Below, piece by piece: positions 1 to 11,275 of a stretch of DNA of 64,000 nt; within the stretch, counting starts at the first letter, position 1; each line of letters opens with the position of its first letter. Under the pieces are notes generated by a model. It saw only the letters and a program-made list of their open reading frames with translations, was not told the origin of the DNA and searched no databases. A program made the position numbers and the translations under genes. The DNA comes from Capsicum annuum. Lineage: Eukaryota; Streptophyta; Magnoliopsida; Solanales; Solanaceae. Location: contig NC_061120.1 of assembly GCF_002878395.1 (NCBI RefSeq), positions 95,507,175 to 95,571,174 on the forward strand, read 5' to 3'.

Positions 1-1144
1 TAGTCAGTCTAGCATTTCTCAATTAGGAGTAGGATTCAGCACCGAGTGAACCCAAGGATGGGGGTTCTCCTGCCAGTAGAGGGTGTGATCTCTAAAAGCA
101 ATCACTGCGTTCCATAACTATGTAGCCAACGTAGGTTGAGACATCAAACCTTCCTGTTGAGGGTTGATGGGGTCTTTTAACCAGCCAGTGGTGGGTTCCA
201 CCATTCTTATTAGAGTAATAGCAAGATGAGGGTAATCTCACCATGTCCTTACCCGTGTCATAGTATTGACACCCTTCCAATTGAGGTTACAGATTGGACC
301 CCAACTCAGTTATCTTATCTTATTTGGGGCATGTTGGTTAGATGATTACCTCCCATAATCTCAGTTTTAGTCTTCAGAATAGAACTCAATTCAGTTCTAC
401 AGAATCATGACTATAAGATATAGTCAACCAGTATCATTAAATGAGTTATCAGTAACTTCAGATATCAATTACTCAGTATCAAATTTCAGGACTTAGCTCC
501 AGACAAGCTTAGTCATGATATTTATTTATATGCATATCAGTGCATACTCAGTATTTACAGCAGTTTCAGTTGTCCATGTACTCTCATATTCAGTTACTCT
601 ATATCATTCAGTCAGTTATTGTTCATGATATGAACCCTTGCATTCAGCCTTACCCCATCAAGCATACCAGTACATTCCCGTGTACTAACGCATACTCTTT
701 TTTGCGCTATGATATTTTATATCATAGGTTTAGACGTTCAAGTTCCAGACCGTGCATAGATTGATTCAGAATCATCCAACAGTGGTAGATTAGCTGTGAG
801 TCCTCATCATTCGAGGATATTCTTTTATTTTAGATTTTTAGTATTTTCAGTGTTTCAGTAAGTGGGGTTAGTTGTAGGCTTGTCCCATCAACTCCACTTT
901 CAAATAGTTTAGTTAGAGGATTTTTAGATTTTCAGATAGTGTTCAATTTTACAGATTGTTATTTCAGTTGATACACTTTATCAGTATTTACATATTTAGA
1001 ACCTTATGATATTTAACCTATTTTCTAAATTTATTATAGTATGTTATTCAGTGCTCGCAACAGATATCAGTCATGGGTTAGATTGTGGTCCTTCGGGGTT
1101 GTAAGCACCCTGTAGCATTCGGGGTAGAGACTTGGGGCATTACA
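1..1144 (+). repeat. 5' LTR of element 1, 3' part only
   Basis: This is the last 1144 bases of an LTR ending in CATTACA directly before a primer binding site. It aligns by eye with about 5990-7129 in the 3' LTR. It holds no gene; short ORFs here are unsupported. The stretch TGACACCCTTCC...GGACCCCA at about 268-305 is also found, inverted, in the solo LTR at 55602-58986, which links the two families. Confidence 0.9.
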
Positions 1145-1148
1145 AACT

Positions 1149-1160
1149 TGGTATCAGTGC
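1149..1160 (+). other. Primer binding site (initiator tRNA-Met type) of element 1
   Basis: TGGTATCAGTGC lies 4 bases after the LTR end. It differs at one base from TGGTATCAGAGC, the complement of the plant initiator tRNA-Met 3' end used by many plant LTR elements to prime minus-strand synthesis. Confidence 0.88.
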
Positions 1161-1367
1161 CTAAGGTTCAACAGTGTCCTAGGATGTCTGAAAGCCGCAT
1201 CACGTAGAGTCATATGCATGGGGGTGTAGCACACCACACTTATGGACAGGAGGCTATGAGATGTTTTAGGAATAGTTTCCCTTCTTTCAGTATTCATATC
1301 GTGCGAGTGAGCGTAAGCTTAAGTTAAAATCTTAGTCTTATCTGCTTCTCCCTTTCATTTACAGAAC

Positions 1368-2480
1368 ATGGTTCCCAAAAGGACTAACGAAAGAACAAAC
1401 AAAAACCAGTCAGCACCTTAGCCCGTTCAGGCAGATTCCCTAGATGAACATGTTTCCCATGTAGAATTCAGAGCTGCATTCACTACTCTAGCCAATTCTG
1501 TAGCAGCTCAAAATGAACGACCAACTGCTATTCCAACCAACCCAGTGGCAAATACTATTGCATCCAGGATTTGGGACTTCAGCCGAATGAATCCTCTCCT
1601 ATTCTTAGGATCTAAGTCAGAAGAGGATCCATAAGAGTTCCTCGATCAGGTTCAAAAAGTCACAGACATCATGGGAGTGACTTCCAGTGAGAGTGCTGAT
1701 TTAGCCACTTATCAGCTACAAGATATAGCTCATACATAGTTTAAGCAGTGAAAAGTAGACAAGGGCATAGATGCAGAGCCCATAGAGTGGAAAGAGTTTG
1801 CTACTACTTTCCTAGAGAGATTCTTTCCCTTAGAGCTGAGAGAGGCCAAAGTGTTAGAGTTCATTAAGCTCAGGTAAGCCAGTATGAGAGTAAAAGAGTA
1901 TTCCCTTAAGTTTACTCAATTAAACAAGTATGCTCCCAATATAGTCCAGACTGTAGGTCCAGAATGAGCAAGTTCATATCTGGGGTGTCATATAGTGTGG
2001 TTAAGGAGTATAGAATAGTGATACTGATTAAGGAGATGGACATATCGTGACTCATCATCCATGCTTAGCAGTTAGAAGAGGCTAAGATTAGAGAGAAAGA
2101 GGCAGAACAAGAGAGCTAGAACAGGTAACTTCAATTTCAATTAGCCTAAGTTAGAGAGTGGTAACCGTTCCCAATTTTGGCCAAAGTCTTCAGTTCCAAC
2201 TCTATCCTCAGCCATTTCTTCAGTCCCTAAGATAAAAAATGGTAGCAAAGATAGGGCACCAGGATCTAAGTCTTAGGGTAGTGTCAGAAGTGCTTGACCA
2301 AATCGTCTTTGTCAGACTTATAGCAAGAACCATCAGGGTATCTACAGAGCTGACAGTGATGTTTATTTCAAATGTGGTAAGCCAAGCCATAGAGTCAGAG
2401 ATTGTTTTCAGTCAGGTTTCTAGGGTCAGTATAATCCTTCTTTAGCTCAGTCCGATTGCTTGAATTAGTAGGGTGCCATT
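1368..2480 (+). pseudogene. Degenerate gag of element 1
   Basis: Gag forms the virus-like particle and packages element RNA. The frame starts at the first ATG after the primer site, giving MVPKRTNERTNKN. It can be followed through a Retrotrans_gag-like stretch (RMNPLLF, EWKEFATTFLERFFP, EFIKLR, VKEYSLKFTQLNKYAP) to about 1960 despite several stops, then continues in another frame. A zinc knuckle is at 2364-2405, but its first cysteine is tyrosine (YFKCGKPSHRVRDC instead of C-x2-C-x4-H-x4-C). Many stops look like CAA/CAG to TAA/TAG changes. It is non-functional. Confidence 0.85.
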
Positions 2481-2499
2481 TCCAGTTCTACCAATAGGC

Positions 2500-2920
2500 A
2501 ATGACTAAATAGGCTCTATGCACTTCAGTCCAGATAAGATCAAGAAAATTTTCCTGATGTGGTCACTGGCACGTTACAGATCTTCCATTTGCAAATTTAT
2601 GCCTTGTTAGATCCAGGATCTTCTTTATATTTTGTAACTCCGTACATAGTAGTCGACTTTAAAGTCAAACTAGAAATCTTAACAGAACCATTCTCAGTCT
2701 CTACCCCAGTGGGTCAGCCTATCATAACCCAGTGGGTATAAGCAGAAAGTCACTTCAGCAGACATAATAAAATTAGAGATGATAGATTTTGATGTCATTC
2801 TCAGCATAGATTAGCTCCATTTATGTTATGCCTCAATTGATTGTTGAAATAGAATAGTTTATTTTTTATTTCTAAGTAATCCAGTACTTGAATGAAGGGG
2901 TAGTACTACAACGCTTAAGG
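2500..2920 (+). pseudogene. Degenerate aspartic protease of element 1
   Basis: This is the retropepsin that would cut the Gag-Pol polyprotein. The frame 2559-2741 contains ALLDPGSSLYFVTPY, with the catalytic Asp at 2610-2612 in the D-P-G-S setting usual for plant Ty3/gypsy proteases, then FSVSTPVGQPI. Downstream it shifts frame and gains stops before reaching the linker to RT. It follows gag directly and precedes RT, as expected for a Pol polyprotein. Confidence 0.8.
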
Positions 2921-2979
2921 GTCAGTTGATTTCATACCTTAGATTGAGAAAAATTATATCCAAGGGATGTATATATCAT

Positions 2980-4150
2980 CTTGTGTGAGTCAAAGACTCT
3001 AACTCAGAAACTCCCAGTCTTGAGTCAGTTTCAGTATTAAATAAATTCTCATAAGTGTTTCCCAAAGATCTTTCTGGAGTTCCTCCCGTTAAGGAAATAG
3101 ACTTTGGAATAGACCTTCTTCCAAATACTCAACCTATATCTATTCCGCCATACAGAATAGCACCAGTAGAACTCATAGGGTTAAAAGAGCTGTTAAAAGA
3201 CCTTTTAGACAAAGGGTTCATCAGACCCAGCAGTGTTTTGTGGGGTGCACTAGTCTTATTCGTACGTAAGAAAGACGGTTCTCTCAGAATGTGTATAGAC
3301 TACCGTCAGTTGAATAAAGTTATAGTCAAGAACAAGTACCCACTTCCTAGAATTGATGAATTATTTGACTAACTTCAGGGTGCTAGTTACTTTTCTAAGA
3401 TAGACCTCAGATTAGGCTATCATCAGCCTAGAGTCAGAGAATGTGACATTCCGAAAATAGCTTTCCAAACCTGGTATGGTCACTTTGAGTTTCTAGTCAT
3501 GTTCTTTGGTATTACTAATGCCCTAATAGCTTTCATGGACTTGATGAATCGAGTTTTTAATCAGTACTTGGACATGTTCATTATAGTCTTCATTGATGAC
3601 ATTCTTGTCTATTACCGTAGTAAGAATGATCATGCAAACTACCTTAGAATCATACTTCAGACTTTTAAAACTCATTAGTTGTTTACCAAATTCAGTAAGT
3701 GCATATTTGGCTAAGGTCAGTATCATTCCTTGGTCATATTATTTTGGGTGATAGCATTAGAGCTGATCCTCTAAAGATTGAAGCGGTGAGAAATTGGCCT
3801 ACACCCATTTCTCCACCAGTTATTAGATATTTGTTTTGGGTTTAGCTTGCTATTACCATCGGTTTGTTGAAGGTTTTCATCTATTTCATCCCTCATGTCC
3901 AGATTAACTCAGAAGAAAGTCAAGTTTAAGTGGTCAGATTCTTGCGAGAAGAGTTTTCAGGAGTTGAAGACTCGACTCACCTCAGCCCTAGTTTTGACTC
4001 TGCCAGATGGTTCAGATGGGTTTGTTGTGTACTATGATGCATCCAGAGTAGGTTTGGGTTGTGTCCTTATGCAAAGAGGTAAGGTCATATCATATTTCTC
4101 TAGACAACTTAAACCCCATAAGAAGAATTACCCTACCCATGCAAAGAGGT
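2980..4150 (+). pseudogene. Degenerate reverse transcriptase and RNase H start of element 1
   Basis: Residues of the linker and RT fingers are open at 3055-3372 ([58 protein letters not shown]). After a stop the same frame gives [14 protein letters not shown], then FIDDILVY, the active-site box with its two aspartates, at about 3589-3612. The connection and RNase H start are open at 3895-4152 ([18 protein letters not shown], including the first RNase H aspartate). The RNase H frame is cut at 4139-4164 by a repeated 26-mer, after which integrase tail sequence follows. It is non-functional. Confidence 0.88.
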
Positions 4151-4164
4151 AAGGTCATATCATA
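4069..4164 (+). repeat. 26-bp direct repeat flanking a deletion junction
   Basis: The 26 bases at 4069-4094 (ATGCAAAGAGGTAAGG...) recur exactly at 4139-4164, 70 bases on. The first copy is in its proper place in RNase H; the second sits precisely where RNase H stops and the integrase C-terminal tail begins. It reads as filler copied into the junction of a large internal deletion. Confidence 0.85.
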
Positions 4165-4323
4165 GATCCTCGATCATCAGATTCGTAGACTAAGGGACAA
4201 AGAAGTTCCCTTAGTCAAAATTCTTGGCAGAATCAATCTGTTGAAGGAGCTACTTGGGAAGTAGAAGCAGATATGCAGACCAAGTATCCTCACCTCCTAT
4301 CCACAAACTTAGATTTAGCTTAA
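4165..4323 (+). pseudogene. Integrase C-terminal (chromodomain-like) remnant of element 1
   Basis: The reading ILDHQIRRLRDKEVPLVKIL, then SVEGATWEVEADMQTKYPHL, then a stop is the end of a chromovirus-type integrase. It closely resembles the tail of element 5 at about 14985-15110 (minus strand). The zinc-binding and catalytic core domains that should precede it are missing, so roughly 1.5 kb of pol has been lost here. Confidence 0.82.
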
Positions 4324-4650
4324 GGTAACAGTCTTTCTTAGCTTTACTCAGTTTCATGTTCAGTTATAATTATAAACTTGGTAATCCTTACCGTTAAATA
4401 TTCAGTCAAGATTTCTGAATCAATTCAAACATGTACTTATGCATCAAAGATGCATGTTTAGTGCAAAAATTCAACTTACCAGTAGCTTTAGTTATGTATT
4501 CCATGCATCAGATATGCATGTTCAGTTTAAGAACTCAGTTTGTCAGTAGTACAGTTAAGTAGTCATGTCTCAGTTATGCATGTTGAGTGTGTCAACTCAG
4601 TCTATCAGTGTTTCTCAGCTTAATCAGTCTTATTCGAGGATGAATGTTCC
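4324..4650 (+). other. 3' untranslated spacer of element 1
   Basis: This lies between the pol stop and the polypurine tract. It has two imperfect copies of a block reading TATGCATCAAAGATGCATG / CATGCATCAGATATGCATG (about 4436-4530) with short palindromic ATGCAT units. I see no coding sequence. Confidence 0.6.
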
Positions 4651-4664
4651 CAAGGGGGAGATAT
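4651..4664 (+). other. Polypurine tract of element 1
   Basis: CAAGGGGGAGATAT ends one base before the TGTAAT that starts the 3' LTR. It is the expected primer for plus-strand DNA synthesis. Confidence 0.85.
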
Positions 4665-7129
4665 TGTAATGCCCTGAATTCCTAGAGCTTAACTTAGCTC
4701 AAAGTAGGTGAGTTATTCTACATAAAATTTATGAAATACTTATTATTTTCTAGTTTAGCATCTGCCAATGCATAGGAAATTCAATCAACTTTCCAATGAT
4801 ATAAAATTTGCTTAAATTCGATTCTCGGGCAAAGAGTTAGGGCAGTTTATGTAAAAATAGTGGCTCACCGCAATTAGGCCGCATCATGATGAGTATCATG
4901 ATGAGCAATCCATCACGTCACTCTAAAGGACCTTTTGGCATTTGTTAATTTCTAGAGGATCACCGCAATTGCACCGCGTTGTGGTGAATCCCAAAATAGC
5001 AATTGTCACAATCCTAAGAGTCACCGCAATTCCACCACATCACGGTGGATATATCGATGTCCCATTTGTCACATCATGGTGAGGCCCTAATGGGCATTCT
5101 AGTTGCGGGATTTTAAATCTCAAGGGCAATTTGGATTTTTTCCATAACCCAGATTAGCCTTAAACACAAAATTAATCCCTAAATGGCCAAAATATATCAT
5201 TATTCACTCATTTTTCCCCAAAGTACATCATTCTCTCTTAAAAGCAAGAAACCCTAGTTTCAAAATTCAAGAACAAAGCTCAAGAATTTCTCCAAGAACC
5301 TTCAAGAATTAACATTCCAAGGTATGTTAGGTATTCTACTATGGGTCCCTTCCACCTATAGAGTCCACGAATACATTTTCAAACTACAAGAATTTTGAGT
5401 TATGAACTATCATGCTTGAATTGAATTGAATTCATATTCATTTTATAGTTGGGCATTTGTCCATAATTAAATTACAAGTTTTCATGAAATTAATCATTAT
5501 ATATGTTGAATTACATGATCCTCTTAATGAACCCCTTCAATTTATAAGTTGATTGATGTAGTTATGATAACTATGTGTGTTGATTGTTGTATAACCTAAG
5601 CATGCTCCCCATGTGTTTGATAAAATTCCTATGTGAATGAATTAGTGCCATTATAAATTTATAGCATTTGTTCCCCCTTCATGAATAAGTAGATTTCTTA
5701 TAAGTGTTTGATACAAAGTCTCTACGGATGAATTATGAATAGTGAACAATGTCATGTTATTCAAGATTATTCTATGCTTTACTTTTCATGCTATTGAGTC
5801 ATATGGGTATTTAATACTCGACAATTTAGCTGTGTGCCTAAAGCCAGTGTCAGTTACAGAACCTCAGTCATGTCACTATCAGTAGTACTCTCAGTCAGTT
5901 ATAGAACTTAGTAAAACTCAGTCGGTTTACCGAACTTAGGAAACTAAGTTAGCTCAGTATCAGTTCAGTCTAGTTTAGTATACTCAGTTCAGTGTCTATC
6001 AGTTGGGAGTAGGATTCAACACCGGCTGAACCCAAGGATGGGGGCTCACCTTCTAGTAGAGGGTGTGATCTCTACAAGCAATCGTTGCATTCCAGAACTA
6101 CGTAGCCAACATAGGTTGAGACATCAAACCTGCTAGTTGAGGGTTGATGAGGTATTTTATCCTGCTATTTGAGGATTCCACCATTCTCATTAGAGTACAT
6201 GCCAGATGAGGGTAACTTTTAGCTTGTCTTTACATGTGGTACGGTATTGACACCCTTCCAATTGGGGTTACAGATTGGACCCCAAATCATTTATCTTATC
6301 TTATTTGGGGCATATCGGCTAGATGATTACCTCCCATAGTCTCAGTTTCAATCTTTAAAATAAAACTAAGTTCAGTTCTACAGAATTAGGACTGTAAGAT
6401 ACAGTTAATCAGTATCAATAAATTAGTTACTAGTAACTTCAAATATCAGTTACTCAGTATCAAAATTCAGGACTTAGTTTCAGACAAGCTTAGTCATAAT
6501 ATTTATTTACATGCACATTAGTGCACACTAAGTATTACAGTAGTTTCAGTTGTCCATGTACTCTCATGTTTAGTTACTCTATATCATTCAGTCAATTATT
6601 GTTCTTGCATATGAGCCCTTGCATTCAGCCTTACTCCATCAAGAATACTAGTATATTCCCACGTACTGACACATACTTTTTCTTATGCCATGATGTTTTA
6701 TATTATAGGTTCGGATGGTCAGGTTCTTGACTGTACATAGATAGATTCATATTTACCTAACAGCAGTAGATTAGCAGAGAGTCCTCATCATTCGAGGATA
6801 TTCTTTTATTTTTGATTTTTAGTAGTTTTAGTATTTCAGTGTGTGAGGTTAGTTGAGGGCTTGTCCTATTAACTCCATTTTCAGACAGTTCAGTTAGAGG
6901 CTTTTTAGACTAGTTCTCAGACAGCGTTCAGTTTTAAAGATAGTAATTTCAGTTGATACACTTTATCAGTATTTACAGATTCTGAACCTTATGATATTTT
7001 ACTAATTTTTTGCATTTATTACAGTATATTATTCAGTGCTAACAACATATATCAGTCATAGGTTAGCTTATGGTCCATAGTGGTCGTAAGCATTATGTAG
7101 CATCCGGGGTACAGACTCAGAGCATTACA
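4665..7129 (+). repeat. 3' LTR of element 1 (2465 bp)
   Basis: It starts TGTAATGCCC after the polypurine tract and ends AGCATTACA. The U3 part carries three copies of CACCGCAATT (4866, 4961, 5022) amid CpG-containing TCATGATG/CACGGTG words, upstream of a weak TATA-like AAAATATATC at about 5184. A donor-like AAG|GTATGT at 5319-5327 and an acceptor-like TTATTCAG ending at 7036 could bound an intron in the transcript leader. No gene is supported. Confidence 0.9.
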
Positions 7130-8176
7130 ATTAATATTGATTTTGTTATGGGTATCGTAATAAATTTGATTCAATTTGGGTCATTATGATAGAATGACTA
7201 AGTCTTCCCATTTTTTACCTATGAAGACTACCTACTCCGGAGAAGATCATGCTAAGCTATTCATTGAGAAAATAGTTATATTGCATGGTGCTACTATTTT
7301 CATTAATTTTGATCAAGGTATGGAATTTTATTCTTATTTATGGTGCTTGTTTCAGAATGGTTTGGGAACTAAGGTAAACCTTAGCACCACTTTCCACACT
7401 AAAATGGATGGACAAGAGTAGCAGATAATTCAAACCCTTGAGGATATGTTAAGGAATTATGTGGTCGACTTTAAATAAAGTTAGGTGTATCACTTACTTC
7501 TCATTGAGTTTGCGTATAACAATAGTTTAGAATTAGAATGGCTCCTTTTGAGGCTCTTTATGGTAGGACATATAGGTCTCCTATTGTGTGGCTTGAGGTT
7601 GGTGAGACTAAATTATTTGGTCACGACTTGGTTCACTAAGCCATAAAGAAGGTAAAGGTGATTAGGGATAGGCTTAAGACTTCCCAAAGTCGCCAAAAGT
7701 CCTATGCAGATGTGAGCAAACGAGAGGTAGAGTTGGATATAGGTGATTGGGTGTTCTTGAAAGTTTCTCCGATGAAGGGAGTAATGCAATTTGGAAAAAA
7801 AGGAAAAGCTCCATCCTCGATACTTTTGCCCGTATTTTATTTTTAAGAGAGTTGGAAATATGGCCTATGAATTGGATTTTCCTACGAGTTTAGGTTTTAT
7901 TCATCAGGTTTTCTATGTGTCGATGTTGAGAAAGTATGTTGGTGATCCTTCTTTGGCTGTTCCTGTGGAGGATGTTGTTGTTTCTGATTCCTTGTCTTAT
8001 GAGAAAGTCCTAATTGAGATTTTGTATAGGTGAGTCAGTAGATTTAGGACTCACGATATTGCTTCAGTAATGGTTCTTTGGAGGAATCAGAAGGTTGAAG
8101 AAGCTACTAAGAAAGCTGAAGAGGACATGAAGTCCAAATTTCTATTCCTACTCCTCGCGTGGAATGAAATTGCTTA
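7130..8176 (+). pseudogene. Degenerate integrase of element 2 with chromodomain-like tail
   Basis: The catalytic core is recognisable from DFVMG (about 7140) through RMTKSSHFLPMKTTYSGEDHAKLF (7176 on) and LGTKVNLSTTFHTKMDGQE, with HPQTDGQ decayed to HTKMDGQ. The D of the second catalytic position is kept in NFDQGMEF. The C-terminal part is open at 7658-7846 and 7791-8033 in two frames (LKTSQSRQKSYADV, GDWVFLKVSPMKGVM, VFYVSMLRKYVGDP), joined by a frameshift near 7800. The tail VLIEILYR*VSRFRTHDIASVMVLW to 8176 matches the chromodomain region of related elements. It is non-functional. Confidence 0.87.
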
Positions 8177-8300
8177 AGGTATGTGTTCTTTTTTGTTTTT
8201 ATTGCTTTTGAATTTTTTTCATTGTTTTATGGGTGCATTCTTTCTTGAATCGTGCTAATGCATGACTTCACTCCTTATTCAAGGACGAATGAACTTTCGG

Positions 8301-8316
8301 ATGGAGGGGAGGGGGG
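8301..8316 (+). other. Polypurine tract of element 2
   Basis: ATGGAGGGGAGGGGGG lies three bases before the LTR start TGTAATCC. Confidence 0.85.
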
Positions 8317-8319
8317 TAA

Positions 8320-10442
8320 TGTAATCCTTCAGGTTTTTAAACTCTAAATTTACTTAGTAATTATGCTTATTGCTCAGGCTACGACTTACGTGATAAGTCA
8401 TGAAGACTCATGACGAGTCGTATGGTGACACCTATGGTCTCACCATTAAGTATGTCCTAGTTTGGTCCCTTGATAATGAACCCATAGTATGAGTCATTAG
8501 GTCACGTGATGAGTCATTAGGTGTCACTTATTGTTTTAATAGTAACAGTTGCCCATAAGTCTACCTTGGTCACGACTTGGTCCTCATGAGTCGTAGGGTG
8601 ATATCATGAGTCGTTGGGAGGGTTTGTGACCACAACATTAAAGGGTCAGAATTTGGGATCCTAGGCTATGAGTCGTTGTTATGACTCGTGACCATTGACT
8701 ACGACTCCTTACTTGACCCATCGCAACTGGGAGTTATTTTCCTGCACGTTTTTACTAAGGGTAGTTTGGCTTTTTCTCTTCCTTTATAGTATTCCCATGA
8801 CTCTAAATATTCCCTTAGACCTATTTCCACCCATTTAGCATAACATAAGCAATCTCTTCTCTCTCAAATCCCCAAGTCAAGAACAAAGCTAGGGTGTCTA
8901 AAGGTCGATCATCTAGGGTTCCAAATGTGGTTTATTTTTCAAATTCTTTGTGCTTTAAGGCATGTATCTTTTCCCTAAACTTTTATTTTACTATGGCATA
9001 TAATAGTTTGTTATTCCTATGGTTTTAATACGTATTTTTGGAATTTGGGTTGAGGGTTTCGAATGGTTATTGTTTAAAAGGTATTCCCATGGTTTTTAAG
9101 CATTTATTTATGATTTATTCAAGGATTTTGATACTCATTGGGTGAATGGGCATGGTAAATTGAATGGGGGTCGTGACATTCCCTAAAACTTTATGGATTT
9201 TTGTACAAAATTGATAATAACCTCAACCCACTTGCATAATTGGTTTCCAAATATGGATAATCATATGGTTTTGCATACTCTTCAAATCGTTTGCATTTCA
9301 CTAAAGGTTAAATAGATAAATATGGTTTTGGAAAGGCCTTGATGGTCATGTTTTTTATTTAAATAGAGACTTGGGTGTCTAGGCATTCCCCTGAGTTGAT
9401 AGAAAATTTGGAATAAAATAATTACATAAGCTTCTAAGCGTAATAGGTATGATAATACCATCAGTATTTTCCTTGATGGATGATTCCTTGGTATTATGGT
9501 TGGGTTATGCGCAAATATTATAAATTGGGCTTAAAAGAGAGGTTGTGTAGCTAGCCATTAAGGTAGATGTCTCGAGGGTACCAATACTAAAAACCACATT
9601 TGCTAATGTAGGGGTCTTGATAATCGTGTGCATAGTTTAAACTTTATTTATATATACACATGTATCCTGGAATAGCATGGGGTTGGGGCATTCCCTGTCC
9701 TTCCTTGGATATCCCTAGTTCGCGTGGATAACACACACTGAAGCCCTTCCCATGGGGGAAGCTACACCCATATAGCCCATGTGTTCCCTTAGGATGGACA
9801 AAGCTACACAATCTAGGTTAATAGTTTTAATGTTCATGCTTAAGCCTTATTCCTTATCCCACTATTATGTATATATGTATATTTGCATATATGTGAACAT
9901 GTACATTGATTTTGGATTTGATTTTTAAATTGAATTATTTTATCTCTACCCTTAGTTACATGCTAGTGCTCGCCCCACTAACAGTCCCCAGATGGTATAT
10001 CCTTTCATGATGTAGGATCTCAGGGGTTTTTTTCTTTTGATTGGGCAGAGTTAGGTTGTGCGGTCGTCTATTGGATTACGGTGAAGTGTTGAGCTTCCAT
10101 CTTTTAGAAAGCTTGGTTATTCCATCTGTTTCTTTCAATATTTTAGAACTAAAAAGCTCATGGTCACATTATCATTGTTATTGTAACTATCATGGTCGGG
10201 GGCATGTCTCTACCTAGTTTCTTATTTGGATTGGTTTAGAGGGTTTTGTGGACATATGTTGGTTGAATGGTTTTTAGTGCCTCTTAGAGCTAACTTTTGA
10301 GTAAATTTACTATCTTATATCATGCTTGGTTATCTTTCATTGCTATTTTAGATTATGTTTTGGACTGATTATAGGGGTGTTCTTTGGATCTCGGTGGGTT
10401 TGAGATACCCATCATGACTAGGACTGAGTTCGGGTCGTGACA
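8320..10442 (+). repeat. 3' LTR of element 2 (2123 bp)
   Basis: It starts TGTAATCCTTC and ends GGGTCGTGACA. The segment 8383-8720 is an array of GACTCATGA, GAGTCGT, GAGTCATTAGG and TCACGTGATGAGTC words in both orientations, unlike the AT-rich surroundings. A TTATAGTATTCCC TATA-like site follows at about 8783. No gene is supported; the 2.1 kb is non-coding LTR. Confidence 0.87.
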
Positions 10443-11275
10443 CTTTGTCTAAGCATGTTATAGCTAGTATATATTTAACAGATGAAAGCATCATGATGTT
10501 TCTAAAAGGTTTGACTAATATTCTTTAGCAATCTACAATAGAGCTAGTCACTGTTGGTGGTTCCTTTTAGATTTTTGTTGATCATTCCAAGTGAGGTGAG
10601 GGTATTCATCATGAGGCTCAGGGTAGTGATGGTAAGAGGCTATGGCAACATGATATTTTGAGTGGTCACTCATCTCAAGATAGGTATTCTTCAAATAATT
10701 ATTCTGAAGTTTACCACAGAAGACTAATTATAGCAATGTTGTAGGGTTTAGATAGTGGATTTATGAGTTTTCAGATTTTTAATAGTAAGAGGATAGGTCA
10801 TTCAGGACAAGGGTCTTATTTTTGTTCTTCTACTTATGAAGGGAAGTCTTTTTCTTTTGGGGTCCTCACACCGTGATTTTTCTAGCATGAGATGTTATGT
10901 ATGTGATATGATAGATTACTTATCATAATCTTACCCCAGTCATGTGTCAGGTCCTCCATAATAAGGTTTACAACATTTACCTTACTAGGCAATATGACCT
11001 CTATCTATTTGAAATGCGTGGAGCGATAGAGGTGGATATCGAGGTACCTATGGTAGAGCTCAAGGATCTTATGGTAATGGAAGAGGATTTCCTCTGTCTT
11101 GAGGTCGATGGAGGCAGTTCCATGCTTTTCTTATGAGACCTAATATTGAAGCCTCTAATATTGTCTTCACTGGTATCATCATAGTTTGCCATCATCCTTC
11201 TTCAGTAATCCTTTAACTTGGTTCGATATTCTTTTATGTGTCCACATAATTTGCTTCTAGTATTAATTATATGAG
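10443..11275 (+). pseudogene. Element 3: degenerate gag to protease-start fragment
   Basis: The plus-strand frames give gag remnants (FLKGLTNIL, IELVTVGGSF, VDHSK*GEGIHHEAQGSDGKR), a damaged zinc knuckle beginning CYVCD at about 10893, then a Gly/Arg-rich tract (RGG, GRGR in three frames). They end with INTACT-like protease-start words (EASNIVFTGII, then FYVSTYFA at about 11233). It is the same kind of gag as that of element 10 (59254-60533). Its start lies beyond element 2, outside the window. Several stops and shifts make it non-functional. Confidence 0.72.

Larger units (their letters stand above)
1..7129 (+). mobile_element. Element 1: Ty3/gypsy LTR retrotransposon, integrase deleted, 5' end outside window
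   Basis: The order read on the plus strand is partial 5' LTR, primer binding site, gag, protease, RT, RNase H, a scrap of the integrase tail, polypurine tract and 3' LTR, which is the Ty3/gypsy order. The first 1.1 kb matches the last 1.1 kb of the 3' LTR (both contain the GGAGTAGGATTCA and CCCAAGGATGGGGG segments). All reading frames carry stops and shifts, so it is dead. The internal part is only about 3.5 kb because most of the integrase is gone. Sequence right of the 3' LTR is the integrase of another element, so element 1 inserted into element 2. The target duplication cannot be checked because the left edge lies outside the window. Confidence 0.93.
7130..10442 (+). mobile_element. Element 2: Ty3/gypsy fragment, integrase plus 3' LTR
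   Basis: Directly after the 3' LTR of element 1 the sequence continues as a plus-strand integrase, then a polypurine tract and one LTR. The 5' part must lie left of element 1, outside the window. Its LTR family is the same as that of element 4 (22068-23698, minus strand): both share a GGTTGTGTAGCT...CCGAGGG/CTCGAGGG block. Confidence 0.88.

Noticed and set aside
540..764. Plus-strand ORF in the first LTR (and its counterpart at 6521-6730)
   Set aside because: Both lie at the same place in the two LTRs of element 1, but frames and predicted residues diverge with no protein-level conservation, so LTR non-coding sequence is the better reading.
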